In this document: piece by piece, positions 10,915 to 21,229 of the stretch
How the letters are laid out: every line of letters begins with the position of its first letter
Position numbering within the stretch: the stretch's first letter is position 1
Assembly: GCF_003589595.1 (NCBI RefSeq)
Contig: NW_020653200.1
Coordinates: 1,851,951 to 1,915,950 of the forward strand
Length of the DNA: 64,000 bases
Origin: Hyposmocoma kahamanoa
Taxonomy: Eukaryota; Arthropoda; Insecta; Lepidoptera; Cosmopterigidae
Direction: 5' to 3'
Translations under genes and position numbers: made by a program
The notes under the pieces: model-generated
Database searches by the model: none
Told to the model about the DNA's origin: nothing
Seen by the model: only the letters and a program-made list of their open reading frames with translations

Positions 10915-11035
10915 CAGAACAGAACCAATTTAAAAAAGGCCGTTTCTTAAATTGGGCCAAATCAGAAATCGAACCCGGAACCTCCTCATCAAGCGCCCAT
11001 AGTACTAACCGCTTTGCCACAAAAGATAAGCGCAC
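10915..11035 (-). repeat. tRNA-like SINE head, second family
   Basis: On the minus strand GTGGCAAAGCGGTTAGTACT and GGTTCCGGGTTCGATTTCTG resemble the A and B boxes of a tRNA-derived SINE. It abuts the previous SINE head to head. Confidence 0.55.
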
Positions 11036-11096
11036 CGCGAATAGTCAAGAAATACTGTACTAAAATTAAGTAAGTGCATTGGAATTTATGTCTTAC

Positions 11097-11144
11097 CCGT
11101 ATATTGATCTAGTTTGCCCTCGTAATCCCATTTATTGCATGCAT
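11097..11144 (-). CDS. Exon of minus-strand chain (16 codons, phase 1-1)
   Basis: The acceptor ATCTTTATAG precedes 11144 and the donor ACGG|GTAAGA follows 11097. Only phase 1 is open; it reads ACNKWDYEGKLDQYT. Both splice sites are good for so short an exon, and the phase fits the exon at 11627-11502 upstream. Confidence 0.6.
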
Positions 11145-11501
11145 CTATAAAGATAAAATAATCAATTAACTATTGACTCTTCTATTAGTAATTATACAGG
11201 CTGTAATGAAAATAACGGTCCAAAATCATTTCTAGCATCTTTCATAGTAGATGTTGTTTGACTACAATTTTGAAAATATGTTTGTATCCGAACTGTGTTT
11301 ATAGAGCGATGTCAAAAAGTTACTATTTTGTACACAGGATCTCTATTACGATTACCAGTGCACCTTTCTATTATATCCCGTAGATACATAAAAAAAATTG
11401 CTTCATGATTATCATTGTTGTTAACAGTGTTGCCTTGAAGGGTCTACAAAACTCCTGTGCCAATGTCGCCTTGACAAGGACAATTATTGAAAAGCACGTA
11501 C

Positions 11502-11627
11502 ATCCTTCGTAAATGTCTTGGTAGAGACCGGCAGCCAAGGAAGTCCTTTGCGAAGGTGGAGGGTGCAACACTTCGATGTATCCCTTTCTTTTGTGGCCGC
11601 ACGGATCGCACAGCGTTATTAATTGTC
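11502..11627 (-). CDS. Exon of minus-strand chain (42 codons, phase 1-1)
   Basis: The acceptor GTTTTTTTACAG precedes 11627 and the donor GGAT|GTACGT follows 11502. Phase 1 reading gives QLITLCDPCGHKRKGYIEVL and HPPPSQRTSLAAGLYQDIY, with a CxxC pair. A phase 2 frame is also long and open, but it would enter the next exon in a frame that stops at once. Confidence 0.6.
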
Positions 11628-11927
11628 CTGTAAAAAAACACATTATTGATCAAAGTGACTCGTTCTAATCACGTCATTTGTTTCATTTTTACTTTCTATA
11701 CAAATTATTTGATAAGTCTTTGTACCGTAGCACGCACGTATGTGTACCCATTACAAAATATTTTTAAGTATAACAAAAAATCAAACTTAGTAAACATTAC
11801 GTCAACACGCAATACTACTCTTAAAATAAAAAAAATATATATTTGAACAAAAGCGATCACAGTTATAAACCTTACGAGTGTCGATGATGCTAGTTTAGCG
11901 ATGAAAAGCCGACGAACGACAGGTTAC

Positions 11928-12023
11928 CTGGAACAGGTGTTGTCAATATCTCGAGAGCTGACATGGGCGCTGAGGCTCGTCGGCAGAAAGACGTACACGA
12001 GCGCGCGACAATCACCGGGCCTG
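11928..12023 (-). CDS. Exon of minus-strand chain (32 codons, phase 1-1)
   Basis: The acceptor ACTATTGTATTAG precedes 12023 and the donor CCAG|GTAACC follows 11928. Phase 1 reading: GPVIVARSCTSFCRRASAP then MSALEILTTPVP. GC-rich compared with its surroundings. Phase 2 is open as well. Confidence 0.55.
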
Positions 12024-12780
12024 CTAATACAATAGTTAACACTATTTTCAAATATGAAAACATTACAAACCTGACTTGCGATATCGTTTTAAAAAATGAC
12101 CAATTGTTCTTTTCAAGAATCGAGTCTTATTCAGGCCATCATGCGCTAAAAGATTGTCTCGCTGATGAGTCGCGTGAGGCTTAGTACTAACAGCCTTCTA
12201 AATGCTATAACGGGAAGGTATGATTGTCCTATCTTGAAACATTGGATAGTGCAAGTTAAGGGCGTAGCCCAGTTCGAAATATAATTAAGTTGCAATGATT
12301 ATTACTAACCTTGATATAAGTTCTTTTACTAGCATACTATGGATATTTTATGGTCCGAAATAAAGAATTATTATAATTATTATTATTTGTCCCAATGCTT
12401 AAAAAATTTGGATGGTCACTAAAACGTAACCGCCATCCACAGCCGGGATAATTTGATTTTGGAAAACAAAATTTTATAATTTATTGAGCAGTGGGTTCCA
12501 CCCGGCCACCAAACAGTCTATGACTCGAGAGCAGATCTTCAGTCAGTCTTTCCAATTTAATTTTTAACGAATTCATGAAGTAGTTTACAATAATTATCAT
12601 CCACGTGGAACCAAGTATAATCTACACCTACACAAGTTATACGGAGGGCACTGGAGGTGAAGGAACGACTACGCTTATAATGCAAACTGCTCTAATAAAA
12701 TGTATAGTATATGCCATTTCCCATGAGCCATGACCCATGTTCTCCTGTTGTCTAAAATCGACTACATTGTACTCGGATAC

Positions 12781-12912
12781 CTGATGAAAGAACGGCAGCA
12801 CTAGCAGCGTCGTCCTCTTTCGACTTCTGCTCCTCGCAAATATTCCGCGCCGCGCAGCAACACGGCTCGCATGATGGTCGTCTCTCTGTACGACCATAGT
12901 GTATTGTATAAA
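12781..12912 (-). CDS. Cys-rich exon of minus-strand chain (44 codons, phase 1-1)
   Basis: The acceptor GTAAGTTATAG precedes 12912 and the donor TCAG|GTATCC follows 12781. Phase 1 reading gives YTIHYGRTERRPSCEPCCCA, then ARNICEEQKSKEDD and a Ser/Ala tail. CEPCCC with a further Cys suggests a metal-binding cluster; this is inference. A phase 0 frame from an ATG at 12897 is open but Arg-rich and less protein-like. Confidence 0.6.
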
Positions 12913-13134
12913 CTATAACTTACCAAATCGTAGGTAAATTAAATATATATGTCGCACTGGTGAAAGACTAAACGGTAGAACCTTATGACTTTCTAACAAA
13001 ATTGAAACATCTAACATTATGTTCATAAAAATTAACATTTAGCATATTACATCGTTTCTCAAGTACCTACTAATACTGTATGGACTATAACTTAGTAGCA
13101 GTAGAACTCCTTTAATAGCAGTAGAGCTTGTCCA

Positions 13135-13395
13135 GGGAAGTACTGCCACCTTATCACTTCTGCCGCCAAGTAGTAATGTCTTCATTTCGGTTTACGTTTT
13201 GAAGGGTAAGTGTTCAGGTGAAATTATAGGCACATGGGACTTGGCAACTTATATCTCAGGGTGACGAGCGCAGTGGCAGTACCTTTAGATCTTTGCGATT
13301 TAAAGCTCTGAGTGGCACTGCAACTGTTACGAACAGGCGTGTAGCTTACCATCAGCCACACGACTTGTTTGTCCCGTCACTTAATATTATAAAAA
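13135..13395 (-). repeat. Lepidopteran-type dispersed repeat, copy 2
   Basis: Reverse-complement partner of 2780-3060. It reads from GTGACGGGACAAACAAGTCG at 13383 through GTGCCACTCAGAGCTTTAAA to AAGTGATAAGGTGGCAGTAC near 13145. Confidence 0.7.
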
Positions 13396-14028
13396 AAGAC
13401 ATATATCTGAAATAAATTCTATCGATTCATAGTATAAAACCAGCAAAGTTGTATGGTAACCACTTTATCTAATTGACGACATAATAAAAATGAAAAATTA
13501 TTGTGGACTCCGATAATCAAAAACAAGTGCATGCTATTAGGAGCAAATCATATCAATGCGGTTATCGGATCGTATTTGCACGAGTGGGGTAACTCCATAC
13601 AAACGTGGCCACATGGCTTGTATGAGTGCATGCCGTACGAACGCACACATTCGATAATTTGGCGATGCACTCACGTTGCATACAGTATGCCGTCCGTCTC
13701 ACGCGCCATTTAAATGAAGCGATCGCTCGGTGTTTAAAAAACGACATCAAATAGTAGACTTGTTTATTAGTGTGTATGGTGGTTTCAACAAGAGTCACTC
13801 AAATCAGAATTGTTTAGCAATTCATTTCTATTTCATAAAAATCATACTCCCATAATCGTGATACCAATCCGCGATACTGGTTTAAGAATCTGAACACGTG
13901 AGACTGCATTTAACAAAGATTTCTTCAATATAGCACGAGAACACTGATAAACACCTTATTTTTTTTTAAATATGTTTATATGCTGTAGGTACAACTTAAA
14001 TAGTAACGTGACAACCCCGCACTCTGAG

Positions 14029-14080
14029 CGAAATGAAGTGTAGGCATTGATGCAGGCATCAATGCCTATACTTCATTTCG
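14029..14080. repeat. Hairpin-forming inverted repeat, 24-bp arms
   Basis: Arms 14029-14052 and 14057-14080 are complementary with one mismatch around a 4-base loop. The right arm runs straight into SINE sequence starting GATCCGGGTTCGATCCCCAG. Confidence 0.85.
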
Positions 14081-14165
14081 ATCCGGGTTCGATCCCCAGA
14101 CGGGTCAGTGTAGAAAACTAACTTTTGTATATTGTCTCGTATGTGATGTTGTCTTATATTTGTCT
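14080..14165 (+). repeat. SINE 3' fragment
   Basis: Carries a B-box-like GGGTTCGATCCCCAG and the body GTGTAGAAAACTAACTTTTG seen at 10735-10890, but lacks the tRNA-like head. Probably truncated at the adjacent hairpin. Confidence 0.65.
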
Positions 14166-14271
14166 ACAAATATTTGAGAACCCCGCACTCTGATTTCGCA
14201 CGACAATTAATCATAAACCGCGTTCTTTTTGGCGAACATGTGGCCATTCGGATAATTTAGACGAAACATAC

Positions 14272-14433
14272 GTGGTATTATAGGTCCAGTACCCGCTCGA
14301 AGAGCTCTCACAACACTGGATTGTCGTTCCCTCTTCACTTTCTTGTCTTTCTTGTAATTGATGAGATCAAGTACTGTGGAATTCTGGTGAGGCGACATAC
14401 AGCACGAGCATGATGGAACTGCGTATACTTCCC
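14272..14433 (-). CDS. Cys-rich exon of minus-strand chain (54 codons, phase 1-1)
   Basis: The acceptor CCTTTCATTTAG precedes 14433 and the strong donor CCAC|GTATGT follows 14272. Only phase 1 is open across it: EVYAVPSCSCCMSPHQNSTV, then a basic stretch DKKVKRERQSSVVRAL and GTGPIIP. If the donor were skipped the frame would run on to a TAA at 14207. The phase 1 chain and the good donor favour splicing. The CSCC cluster resembles those in neighbouring exons. Confidence 0.65.
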
Positions 14434-14439
14434 CTAAAT

Positions 14440-15315
14440 GAAAGGACTTTATATGGATATCACATAGGTACTACAATACTGTTACTATTTTACAAAATTC
14501 ATGAGATTATTCTACATGGCGATGTCACTTCTGTGTCTTTAGGCGCGCTACGTTGAATCTATATCGTTTGGGGTCTGGATGTTCGCGGTGCGGTGATTGT
14601 TTCCGATTTCGACAACGCAAGTGCTTTAGTTACTTACTTTGGGATCGGAACAACGTATGTAATGTTGTCCAATGTTTATTTACTTAAATTTATTTATTAC
14701 AATTTTATCACTAGAGTTAGCTTCTATTGTCCTTGACTTATAAATACGACCAGCCGAAAATTATTGCGGAGTATATGCGGAGAGTTAAACCGCCGAAATC
14801 CTTTAACGCCATTCTAAACAAAACACTTATTTGTTTAATGACCACAACCTAGAAATAAAATTCTCAAAGAGATATTATAATTGATGAGACCTTTCGCTTC
14901 CATCAAAATACTATCGTATAACCTTATTAAAAGTAACACGAAATCCCCACACTATCGAGCGTCTTCACGTTGGATATTTTGAATTCGTTAAAAAATATTT
15001 TTATTTCTTTTTATAGCTAGAGGTTTGTATTGCAAGAATTATCAATTTCGACTTCGGTGGCCGTACTGTCGCAAGCTCTTAGCTTTTTTATATTGATATT
15101 TTTTTACCTATATTTTTGTTTTGAATTATTGTTATTTATTGTCAGTCTAATTGTTAAGTTTTTGAGTTGAGAGATTCAACAAGAGTTTCAACTTAGTATT
15201 TGTGCTCATTTCCGCCTTTTGTTACTCCTTTTTACATTCTCATATAGTCCATATCGTCCTCTTCAACCACGGTTCGCACTATGGGCGCTGGATGAGAAGG
15301 TCCTAGCTTCAATTC
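14440..15315. other. No gene seen
   Basis: AT-rich sequence with no exon that has both splice sites and a compatible phase. A patch near 14540-14640 is more GC-rich but stops in all frames on both strands. Confidence 0.4.
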
Positions 15316-16659
15316 TTGGTAGGACCAATTTTGGTAAGTTTGAGCTTTTCAAAATTGGTTCAGGTAACGTGTAAGGGTAACTTACCAGGTATTTTACCAG
15401 ACACACAGTCTGGATTTAGAAGTGGACATAGCACTGACACAGCATTGGCACATGTAACAGATGACATGCTGGAAGCTTCGGACAGGGGAATGGGCAGTAT
15501 ACTCGTGTTGTTGGATTTCTCAAGAGCGTTCGACTGTCTCGACATCGAACTAGTCGTACAAAAGCTGTGTTACTATGGCATTTCAATTTTAAGTTGTGAA
15601 TGGTTCCGCTCATTTCTCACCGGCAGAGAACAGTACGTTGAGGTCGAGTCAGAGCAGGGAGAGATATTGAGATCAGAACTGAAGACCAATAGTAGAGGTA
15701 CGCCACAGGGATCCATTATGAGTCCAATTCTCTTTGCACTCTACACAGCTGACTTACCACAAAGAATAAAACACTGCAAAACGCACCTGTATGCCGACGA
15801 CACGCAGATTTACCTATCATTTAATCCGGATCAGACAGAGGTAGCAACCAGGCATATAAATGAAGACTTAAACTCCATCTACGAGTGGGCCCGCCACAAC
15901 TCACTAGTATTAAATGCTAGTAAGTCCAAATATATGGTGATCGGAACTAAGACACAACAAAGAAAAATTATTGACTGCAATCCGAAGCTTACAATAGGAA
16001 ATAGAAACATTGTAAGAGTGCCAACGGCAAAAAACCTTGGTCTAACTATGGATGGGGAGCTACGCTATCTGGATCACGTCAATATCACAATTAGAAATGC
16101 GTTTTACCGGCTGAAGTTGCTGTATGGAATCCGGAAGTACTTGTCAGAAGGTGTTAGACAGTTGCTGGTTGAAACCTTGGTACTGTCACGTTTTACATAT
16201 TGTGACACAGTCTATGGCCCCCGTTTATATAAGAAAACAAAAACAGCTATTCAACGCGTCCAAAATGCATGCGCTCGTTTCTGTTACTCTATCCCTAGAC
16301 GAGCACATGTCACTCCGTATCTCAACGGAAAAAATATGTTAAAAATGGATGCTAGAAGACAGATACATCTTACGTGCTTAATACATAATATTATAACAAA
16401 AAATAAACCAAAATACCTATTCGATAAACTAAAATGGGTTAAAGATTTTCAAGAAAGGAATACACGTAGTAGAGTCGCAAATCTTTTAGTGGTTCCGAAG
16501 CACAAGACAATGGGGTTCAGGGGCTGTTTTAAATACGCCGCTTCGAAAATTTGGAATAATCTTCCGCCACCTTTACGTAACAGAAAGTCCCTATACACAG
16601 TTAAATATCAACTGAAACAAGTAGAGCTGGCCAAACAGAAAGAGACACCCCTGTACTAG
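15316..16659 (+). pseudogene. LINE reverse transcriptase, 5'-truncated
   Basis: A 447-codon open frame without internal stops. Recognisable reverse transcriptase sequence starts at about ILPDTQSGFRSGHSTDTALA (near 15391) and includes LVLLDFSRAFDCLD, the block TPQGSIMSPILFALYTADLP, HLYADDTQIYLSF with the catalytic YADD, and a thumb and C-terminal region ending KQKETPLY. The N-terminal fingers and the whole endonuclease domain are missing, and the first 25 codons are unrelated host sequence that happens to be open. It cannot be autonomous. CR1/Jockey-type by motif pattern. Confidence 0.9.
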
Positions 16660-17238
16660 TTCTGTTTTTTTGTGGCAATAAACATTACTTGTCAATTTCA
16701 AATGCTTTTATATTCATTGTGTTGCAGCTGTTATTGAAGTTATTGTTTCAATATACGGAAAATGATTGGTTTGGTTTAGTGTAAGCAAAATATTAGTAAT
16801 TTTTAAATTTCTTTGTAAAATTATTATTCATGAATTTAATTTAATTTTATTAACATTTCAGATTTTATTATTAGATAATTATTGTTTTCTTTTAAATGTT
16901 TATTTATTATTACCATTTTTTTTTTTTTAGTTGTATACAATGGATTACAATTATAAGTGTTAACTTACATTAATTTAAATTAAGTTTGCGGAACAGGCCC
17001 GTAATGCACATGTATTTACTGAGGTCGGGGGCAGGCTGAAAACCAGTGCTGAGTGACTGTTGTCGCTCAGTGAATGCTGAGACTGTCCCCCACACACAAA
17101 TCACTTACTTATTAAATTTTTTTTTTTTTCTTCTTTCAAATATTTTATATACAAATAATCTGATCTTCTTATTTCATGTATCTTATGTGTGTGGAAATAA
17201 ATGGTTTAAATGGTTTAAATGGTTAAATGGTTTAAACT
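15391..17238 (+). mobile_element. LINE copy with long 3' end and tandem tail
   Basis: After the stop at 16659 about 540 bp of AT-rich 3' sequence leads to GTGGAAATAAATGGTTTAAA and repeats of TGGTTTAAA at 17201-17238, a simple-repeat tail as expected from target-primed reverse transcription. The 5' end is truncated inside the reverse transcriptase. Confidence 0.75.
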
Positions 17239-17559
17239 GAGTTAAATCGAAAAAGTCGATTTGTAGTCTATTAACTATCGAGTATATAACCATAAATAAT
17301 CTCAGCACAGAATACTGAAAAACACCGATCTTAAAAGTATGTGGAAATACGTCTATTTGCTAAGGTTTATTGAAATATTCCCTTGTTCGCCACTATACAG
17401 GACTTGACACTGGAGATAATAATAATCGGTTCTCACTACTCAAAGCATATTGAGAGAAAAACGCCTTGAATGGAAAAATAGCAAAATCAACCATTAAAGT
17501 AATTGCTCCTAAATTAAAGTTAGGCGCTATTAATAAAAATGAATCTTCATGCGTGAACA

Positions 17560-17745
17560 GCCACCCTTCGAGGTGGATGATTTTTTTCAAAATGAAATGG
17601 GACCACTATGCAAGTACCCCCTTTCCAACAAAAAAAGAATCATGAAAACCAGTTCACAAATACCGGAGTTATCGCGTAACATAAATACAAAAAAAAGAAC
17701 ATACAGTCGAAATGAGAACCTCCTCCTTTTTTGAAGTCGGTTAAT
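17560..17745 (-). repeat. AACCGACTTC-type lepidopteran repeat, copy 2
   Basis: Reverse orientation. It reads AACCGACTTCAAAAAAGGAG from 17743, then the CGCGATAACTCCGG segment and GGTCCCATTTCATTTTG. Same family as 4848-5005 and 25120-25300. Confidence 0.75.
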
Positions 17746-17764
17746 AATACATAATATAACTAAT

Positions 17765-18192
17765 ATCAACTTGCGTTAGCGCATTAGAAAGCTGAAATAG
17801 TACAGCGCCAACAACTGACCTGTGAGTACTACTCCGTATAATCCAAAAATATTCTGCTTATTGTAATGAAGATAATACTTCTAAACATGGAGAGCAATTC
17901 CATTCGGTGGTGTGGGAAAAACAGCAAACCATTTCATTACAAAACAATCACATTTCATCGGTAAGTAAATATAAAATATGCAATTTTTCAATTTTCGTCC
18001 ATTATAGCAAAGGTCAAGTTAAATTGGCCGATTTGAAGTGAAACAATTGACACACTCGTCAATAGTTGTTCGAATTCAGGCTGGCCAATCGGAGTGCAGT
18101 TGTCATCGTAATAATTTGGCAGAATAATTTTCAAACAAATTAAATGACATTTTTGTCTCTATTTCTGGTTGCATACTCGATGCTATTAACTG
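17765..18192 (-). repeat. Dispersed repeat, copy 1 of an inverted pair with 57370-57825
   Basis: The two copies share CACACCACCGAATGG, TATAATGGACGAAAATTGAA, CAGTTGTTGGCGCTGTACTA and ACCAGAAATAGAGAC in the same order but opposite orientation, over about 430 bp. No coding potential. Confidence 0.7.
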
Positions 18193-18237
18193 ATAAACCA
18201 GGTACCAAAAGTTTTAACGTAGATTATAACACGTTAC

Positions 18238-18345
18238 CTTTCCTCCTTTCATGTTGGCAGAAATACTGATGCAGTGTAGACCGTAGGGATGGCACCCCGG
18301 TTACGTTCACCTCGCAGTAGGTAGCACGACAACTGCCAAGACTTG
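18238..18345 (-). CDS. Exon of minus-strand chain (36 codons, phase 1-1)
   Basis: The acceptor TTTTCTGTTTCGTAG precedes 18345 and the donor AAAG|GTAACG follows 18238. Phase 1 reading: SLGSCRATYCEVNVTGVPSL then RSTLHQYFCQHERRK, with three Cys. A phase 2 frame is open for 31 codons but stops before the donor, so phase 1 is the only frame that uses both sites. Confidence 0.6.
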
Positions 18346-19115
18346 CTACGAAACAGAAAAACAAATGTCAATGAGAATATTAATAAACGAATAGTCAAGT
18401 AGTAGTAAGAATAGTAAGTACTTATATTAGTAAATACATATGAAAAAAAAATACAAAAAAAAATTAATGTTTCGAAAAGCTGACCGTCCATGTCTCTATC
18501 GCTCACAGTCCATATTTTTAATGTAATTTAGCAAAATAAAACTTGACTTTGACTAATGTTAATAGGTGTTAAACTCGGTCGGATACAGAAACGGTCACAC
18601 GATCTTAAATTAACGACGACGAAACGAAACGCACCGATGTCACCTGGCTGGTAAGAAATTAAATCGTTTCTAGAAGATTTCAACATCTTTCGTTTCCGGT
18701 GATGTTTGTTATATTTTGCATTGTACGTAAGTGATTCTGAAAAAAGGAATCAATTTAGTACAGTCCAGTTTTTAATGAAACATCCTGAGCACACCACAAC
18801 ATACTAAAACCGCAAACTGTCAGATGATCCGTCTTATGGAATGGAACCGCTTTTGCAATACTAAAATTTATTATCTACCATAGCGGAATGGACAAGCGCT
18901 ATTTCGAAAGCGAAGCAGAGAACTACAATTGGAGATTCAATTTTGACTTTATCTCACATCCAAGAGCGGTGTCGAGAAGTCAAAATAACCAATTTTTCTC
19001 TCTTGGGTCCCAAAACAGTTCTTCCCCGCTCTGCTTTGATAGATGTTGGGCATAACGTATCCTTACTTAGTTGTATCTATAATTAAGCAAAGTCATTTAA
19101 GTTTAAAAGGTTTAC

Positions 19116-19235
19116 GTTTTTTAGTTTCTTCAATCCAAATGTCTTCGTCGTCCTCCGACAGGTTATGGTCGCAATTTTTTATTCGACGACCGAGGCGACG
19201 GGTACAACTAGAGCATACTTTTTTGTGCGTTTGTC
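19116..19235 (-). CDS. Exon of minus-strand chain with CxxC and acidic tract (40 codons)
   Basis: The acceptor TTATCTTCACAG precedes 19235. Phase 1 reading gives QTHKKVCSSCTRRLGRRIKN then DHNLSEDDEDIWIEETKK. A weak donor AAC|GTAAAC after 19116 keeps phase 1. Without it the frame ends in RKPFKLK and TGA at 19100-19098, so this could instead be a terminal exon. CxxC followed by a third Cys resembles a small zinc-binding knuckle. Confidence 0.5.
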
Positions 19236-19317
19236 CTGTGAAGATAACACATTGGTGGTATATCCGCAGCGAAATAATATTAGGTTACTGAATTTAATAC
19301 TACAATAGAAGGGATAC

Positions 19318-19500
19318 CTGATTGATCTCGTACGATAGGTTTGTGAGTAGTGCCAAAGGATGATTGGTAACAAACTCGCGGGTACGTCCCGAACTTTGTT
19401 GGAGGTGGTTCCGTTCGCGTTCCATTTGAAAAACCCTCGCGAAATAGTGCCTTCCGTCGATAATCACACGAACATTTGAGGTACGAAGTTTTTTGCGTGT
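19318..19500 (-). CDS. Exon of minus-strand chain (61 codons), frame ambiguous
   Basis: The acceptor GTTTCTTTTGTAG precedes 19500 and the donor TCAG|GTATCC follows 19318. Phase 1, required by the exon at 19976-19758, reads TQKTSYLKCSCDYRRKAL and on to THKPIVRDQS. Phase 0 is also fully open and looks at least as protein-like (NVRVIIDGRHYFARVFQMER); it would continue into the next exon as DKRTKKYALVVPVASVVE and a stop. Transcript data are needed to choose. Splice sites themselves are convincing. Confidence 0.55.
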
Positions 19501-19757
19501 CTACAAAAGAAACAAATAAGCATTCACAAATAGAGAATTTAAAAAAATAAATTGTTCACAACTATGAACAATGTCTAGAAATATAATACTATAAGCTTAG
19601 AAGACGGATCTTGTAAGCGCACTGTGATGTGTATGCAGGCTGAACTACGCACGGCATTCCTGGAGAAATAACAATTCCAAGAAATGGTGCAGAACTGGAA
19701 AATTTCGCGAATCTTGCGTGCCTCTAGAATGTGTTGACCTTGGACTAACATAATTAC

Positions 19758-19976
19758 CTTCTTTAAAGCACTCAGGGAAAGCATTTGCGAAGCTTAGTGT
19801 ACCTTCACTGCCCATTCTGCCTATCCGCCCCAAAAGTTGTTCTGGCGAAGGGTCTTTACATTGCCACATCAAGTTTTCACCAAAGCTTAAAAATATTTCT
19901 GGCGTTATACCTGGAACCATAACAATCCACGTGTACTTTCTTAACATAAACCAATACTTAAGAGATGCTCTCCAAG
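19758..19976 (-). CDS. Exon of minus-strand chain (73 codons, phase 1-1)
   Basis: The acceptor CCAGACTCCACAG precedes 19976; an alternative three codons upstream is GGCCAG. The donor GAAG|GTAATT follows 19758. Phase 1 is the only frame open to the donor and reads WRASLKYWFMLRKYTWIVMV, PGITPEIFLSFGENLMWQC, then DPSPEQLLGRIGRMGSEGTL. The mix of hydrophobic and aromatic residues suggests a folded domain. No family recognised with confidence. Confidence 0.65.
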
Positions 19977-20088
19977 CTGTGGAGTCTGGCCAAGATGCGA
20001 GGCTCTACTGTTGTGTAAAATATTAATTTCTCCAAGTTTTATTATAAATGTTTAGTTTTTAAGCATGGTACGAATGATAAACCTTTAC

Positions 20089-20622
20089 CTCTAGGTACTT
20101 TTTCTGGTAATATATTGATATTACCAATGAACTGCACATTGGACGAAATCAACTTGACGGGCTCGGCAAGATTGGGTGCAGAGTGTTGGCGACACCAGCG
20201 TGGTCTATCGGCAGCGGCAGACGTATTCATTTTAGCATCACGACAATGCTCTTCAAAAGGTCGTTCTGCCGTAATTCCACAATGCGTCATAGTACCAGTA
20301 CTTTTGTTGACTTCAGTTATTGTGCTTTGGTGGTGCATCAAAACTGTTCTTCGAACATCGTGTCTATAAATATTGCGCTTAGCATATTTTGTTTTTTTAG
20401 TAATGGGATTGCATTTAAACGTATTTATATGTACTTTGCGATTCTGTTTATCTATATCATTAAAGTTCTTGGTATCCGTTGACTCTTTCGAGGTAAATCC
20501 ATGAAGTTTTCGATCTTTTTTATAAAACTGTTCAGCTGTAACTTCAATCATAAGTGTGTCATTTGCTTTCTTTTTTTCCGTTTTATTGCTAAAAAGTACT
20601 TGAATGCTGTTAATGCTGTTAC
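20089..20622 (-). CDS. Exon of minus-strand chain (178 codons, phase 1-1)
   Basis: The acceptor ATCTTTATTTTTAG precedes 20622 and the donor AGAG|GTAAAG follows 20089. A single long frame, basic and Ser/Thr/Lys-rich, includes NSINSIQVLFSNKTEKKK, LMIEVTAEQFYKKDRKLHG and LAEPVKLISSNVQFIGNINI. It is separated from the next upstream exon by an intron of only 75 bp with phase-matched ends (g|gt). A read-through would stop at 20042. Confidence 0.75.
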
Positions 20623-20697
20623 CTAAAAATAAAGATAATTGGGGTATTTGTCATACTTTCTAAAATTACTGAATTATTTTAGAATAATTCAGAGTAC

Positions 20698-21051
20698 CTT
20701 TATCTTTGCTGTTTTTAAATCCGCATAATTTGATATTGATGATAGAGTCATTCGCTTCAGAAGAGGCGTCAGAATCCGCCTCGTTTGAGGAAACAAGCAA
20801 ATACACCGACGAACGTCGCCCTATGAACTCGTGGTCCAACAACTCACGAACTATTTTGAACAAGTCTTCGCTTTCTACTTCAGATTTCTCTGAAATTGCT
20901 GCGACAGATTTGTCTGTTAGCGGGTCTACATTTAACTTATTATTTTCATCCTCTTTTAGATTATGTTTTGAAATCCTATAGACCAAAACGTCATTGTCCT
21001 TGCTATGTGTGTATTGCAAAAATGATTTGGATGAGTCACTGTCCGCATATA
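20698..21051 (-). CDS. Exon of minus-strand chain (118 codons, phase 1-1)
   Basis: The acceptor TTTTCAGTACAG precedes 21051 and the donor AAAG|GTACTC follows 20698. Acidic, hydrophilic sequence: YADSDSSKSFLQYTHSKDND, EDLFKIVRELLDHEFIGRR and SSVYLLVSSNEADSDASSEA. An alternative acceptor four bases upstream would give phase 2. The frame joins the 20622-20089 exon without a break. Confidence 0.75.
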
Positions 21052-21148
21052 CTGTACTGAAAAACCAATTATGAATTTAATATCTAGGAGTAACAATTAA
21101 TACAATCTACTAATATTAGAAACTCATAAGCTCACTTTTCACACTTAC

Positions 21149-21229
21149 CACAACCCGGTAAATGTAAGGTGTTAAATTTTGTTAGGAGAACCGGTATGAC
21201 TGTACCGTCCGTGAATGTGTAGCAGAGTA
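21149..21229 (-). CDS. Exon of minus-strand chain (27 codons), 5' boundary uncertain
   Basis: The very good donor TGTG|GTAAGT follows 21149. Upstream the phase 1 frame reads LCYTFTDGTVIPVLLTKF then NTLHLPGC. The acceptor (AATATAAG before 21229) lacks a pyrimidine tract, and another candidate CAG lies 45 bp further in, so the start is tentative. Confidence 0.5.

Noticed and set aside
13501..13798. Plus and minus frames of about 70 codons near 13.6 kb
   Set aside because: No splice sites of quality, no protein-like pattern, mutual overlap on opposite strands.
14207..14271. Read-through of the 14433 exon to RMFRLNYPNGHMFAKKNAVY and a stop
   Set aside because: A strong GTATGT donor precedes it, and phase 1 splicing into 12912 gives a continuous chain. 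Kept only as an alternative 3' end.
18610..18650. Minus-strand acceptor TTTCTTACCAG followed by an open phase 0 frame
   Set aside because: Phase 1 entry needed by the chain stops at the third codon, and no good donor follows the phase 0 frame.
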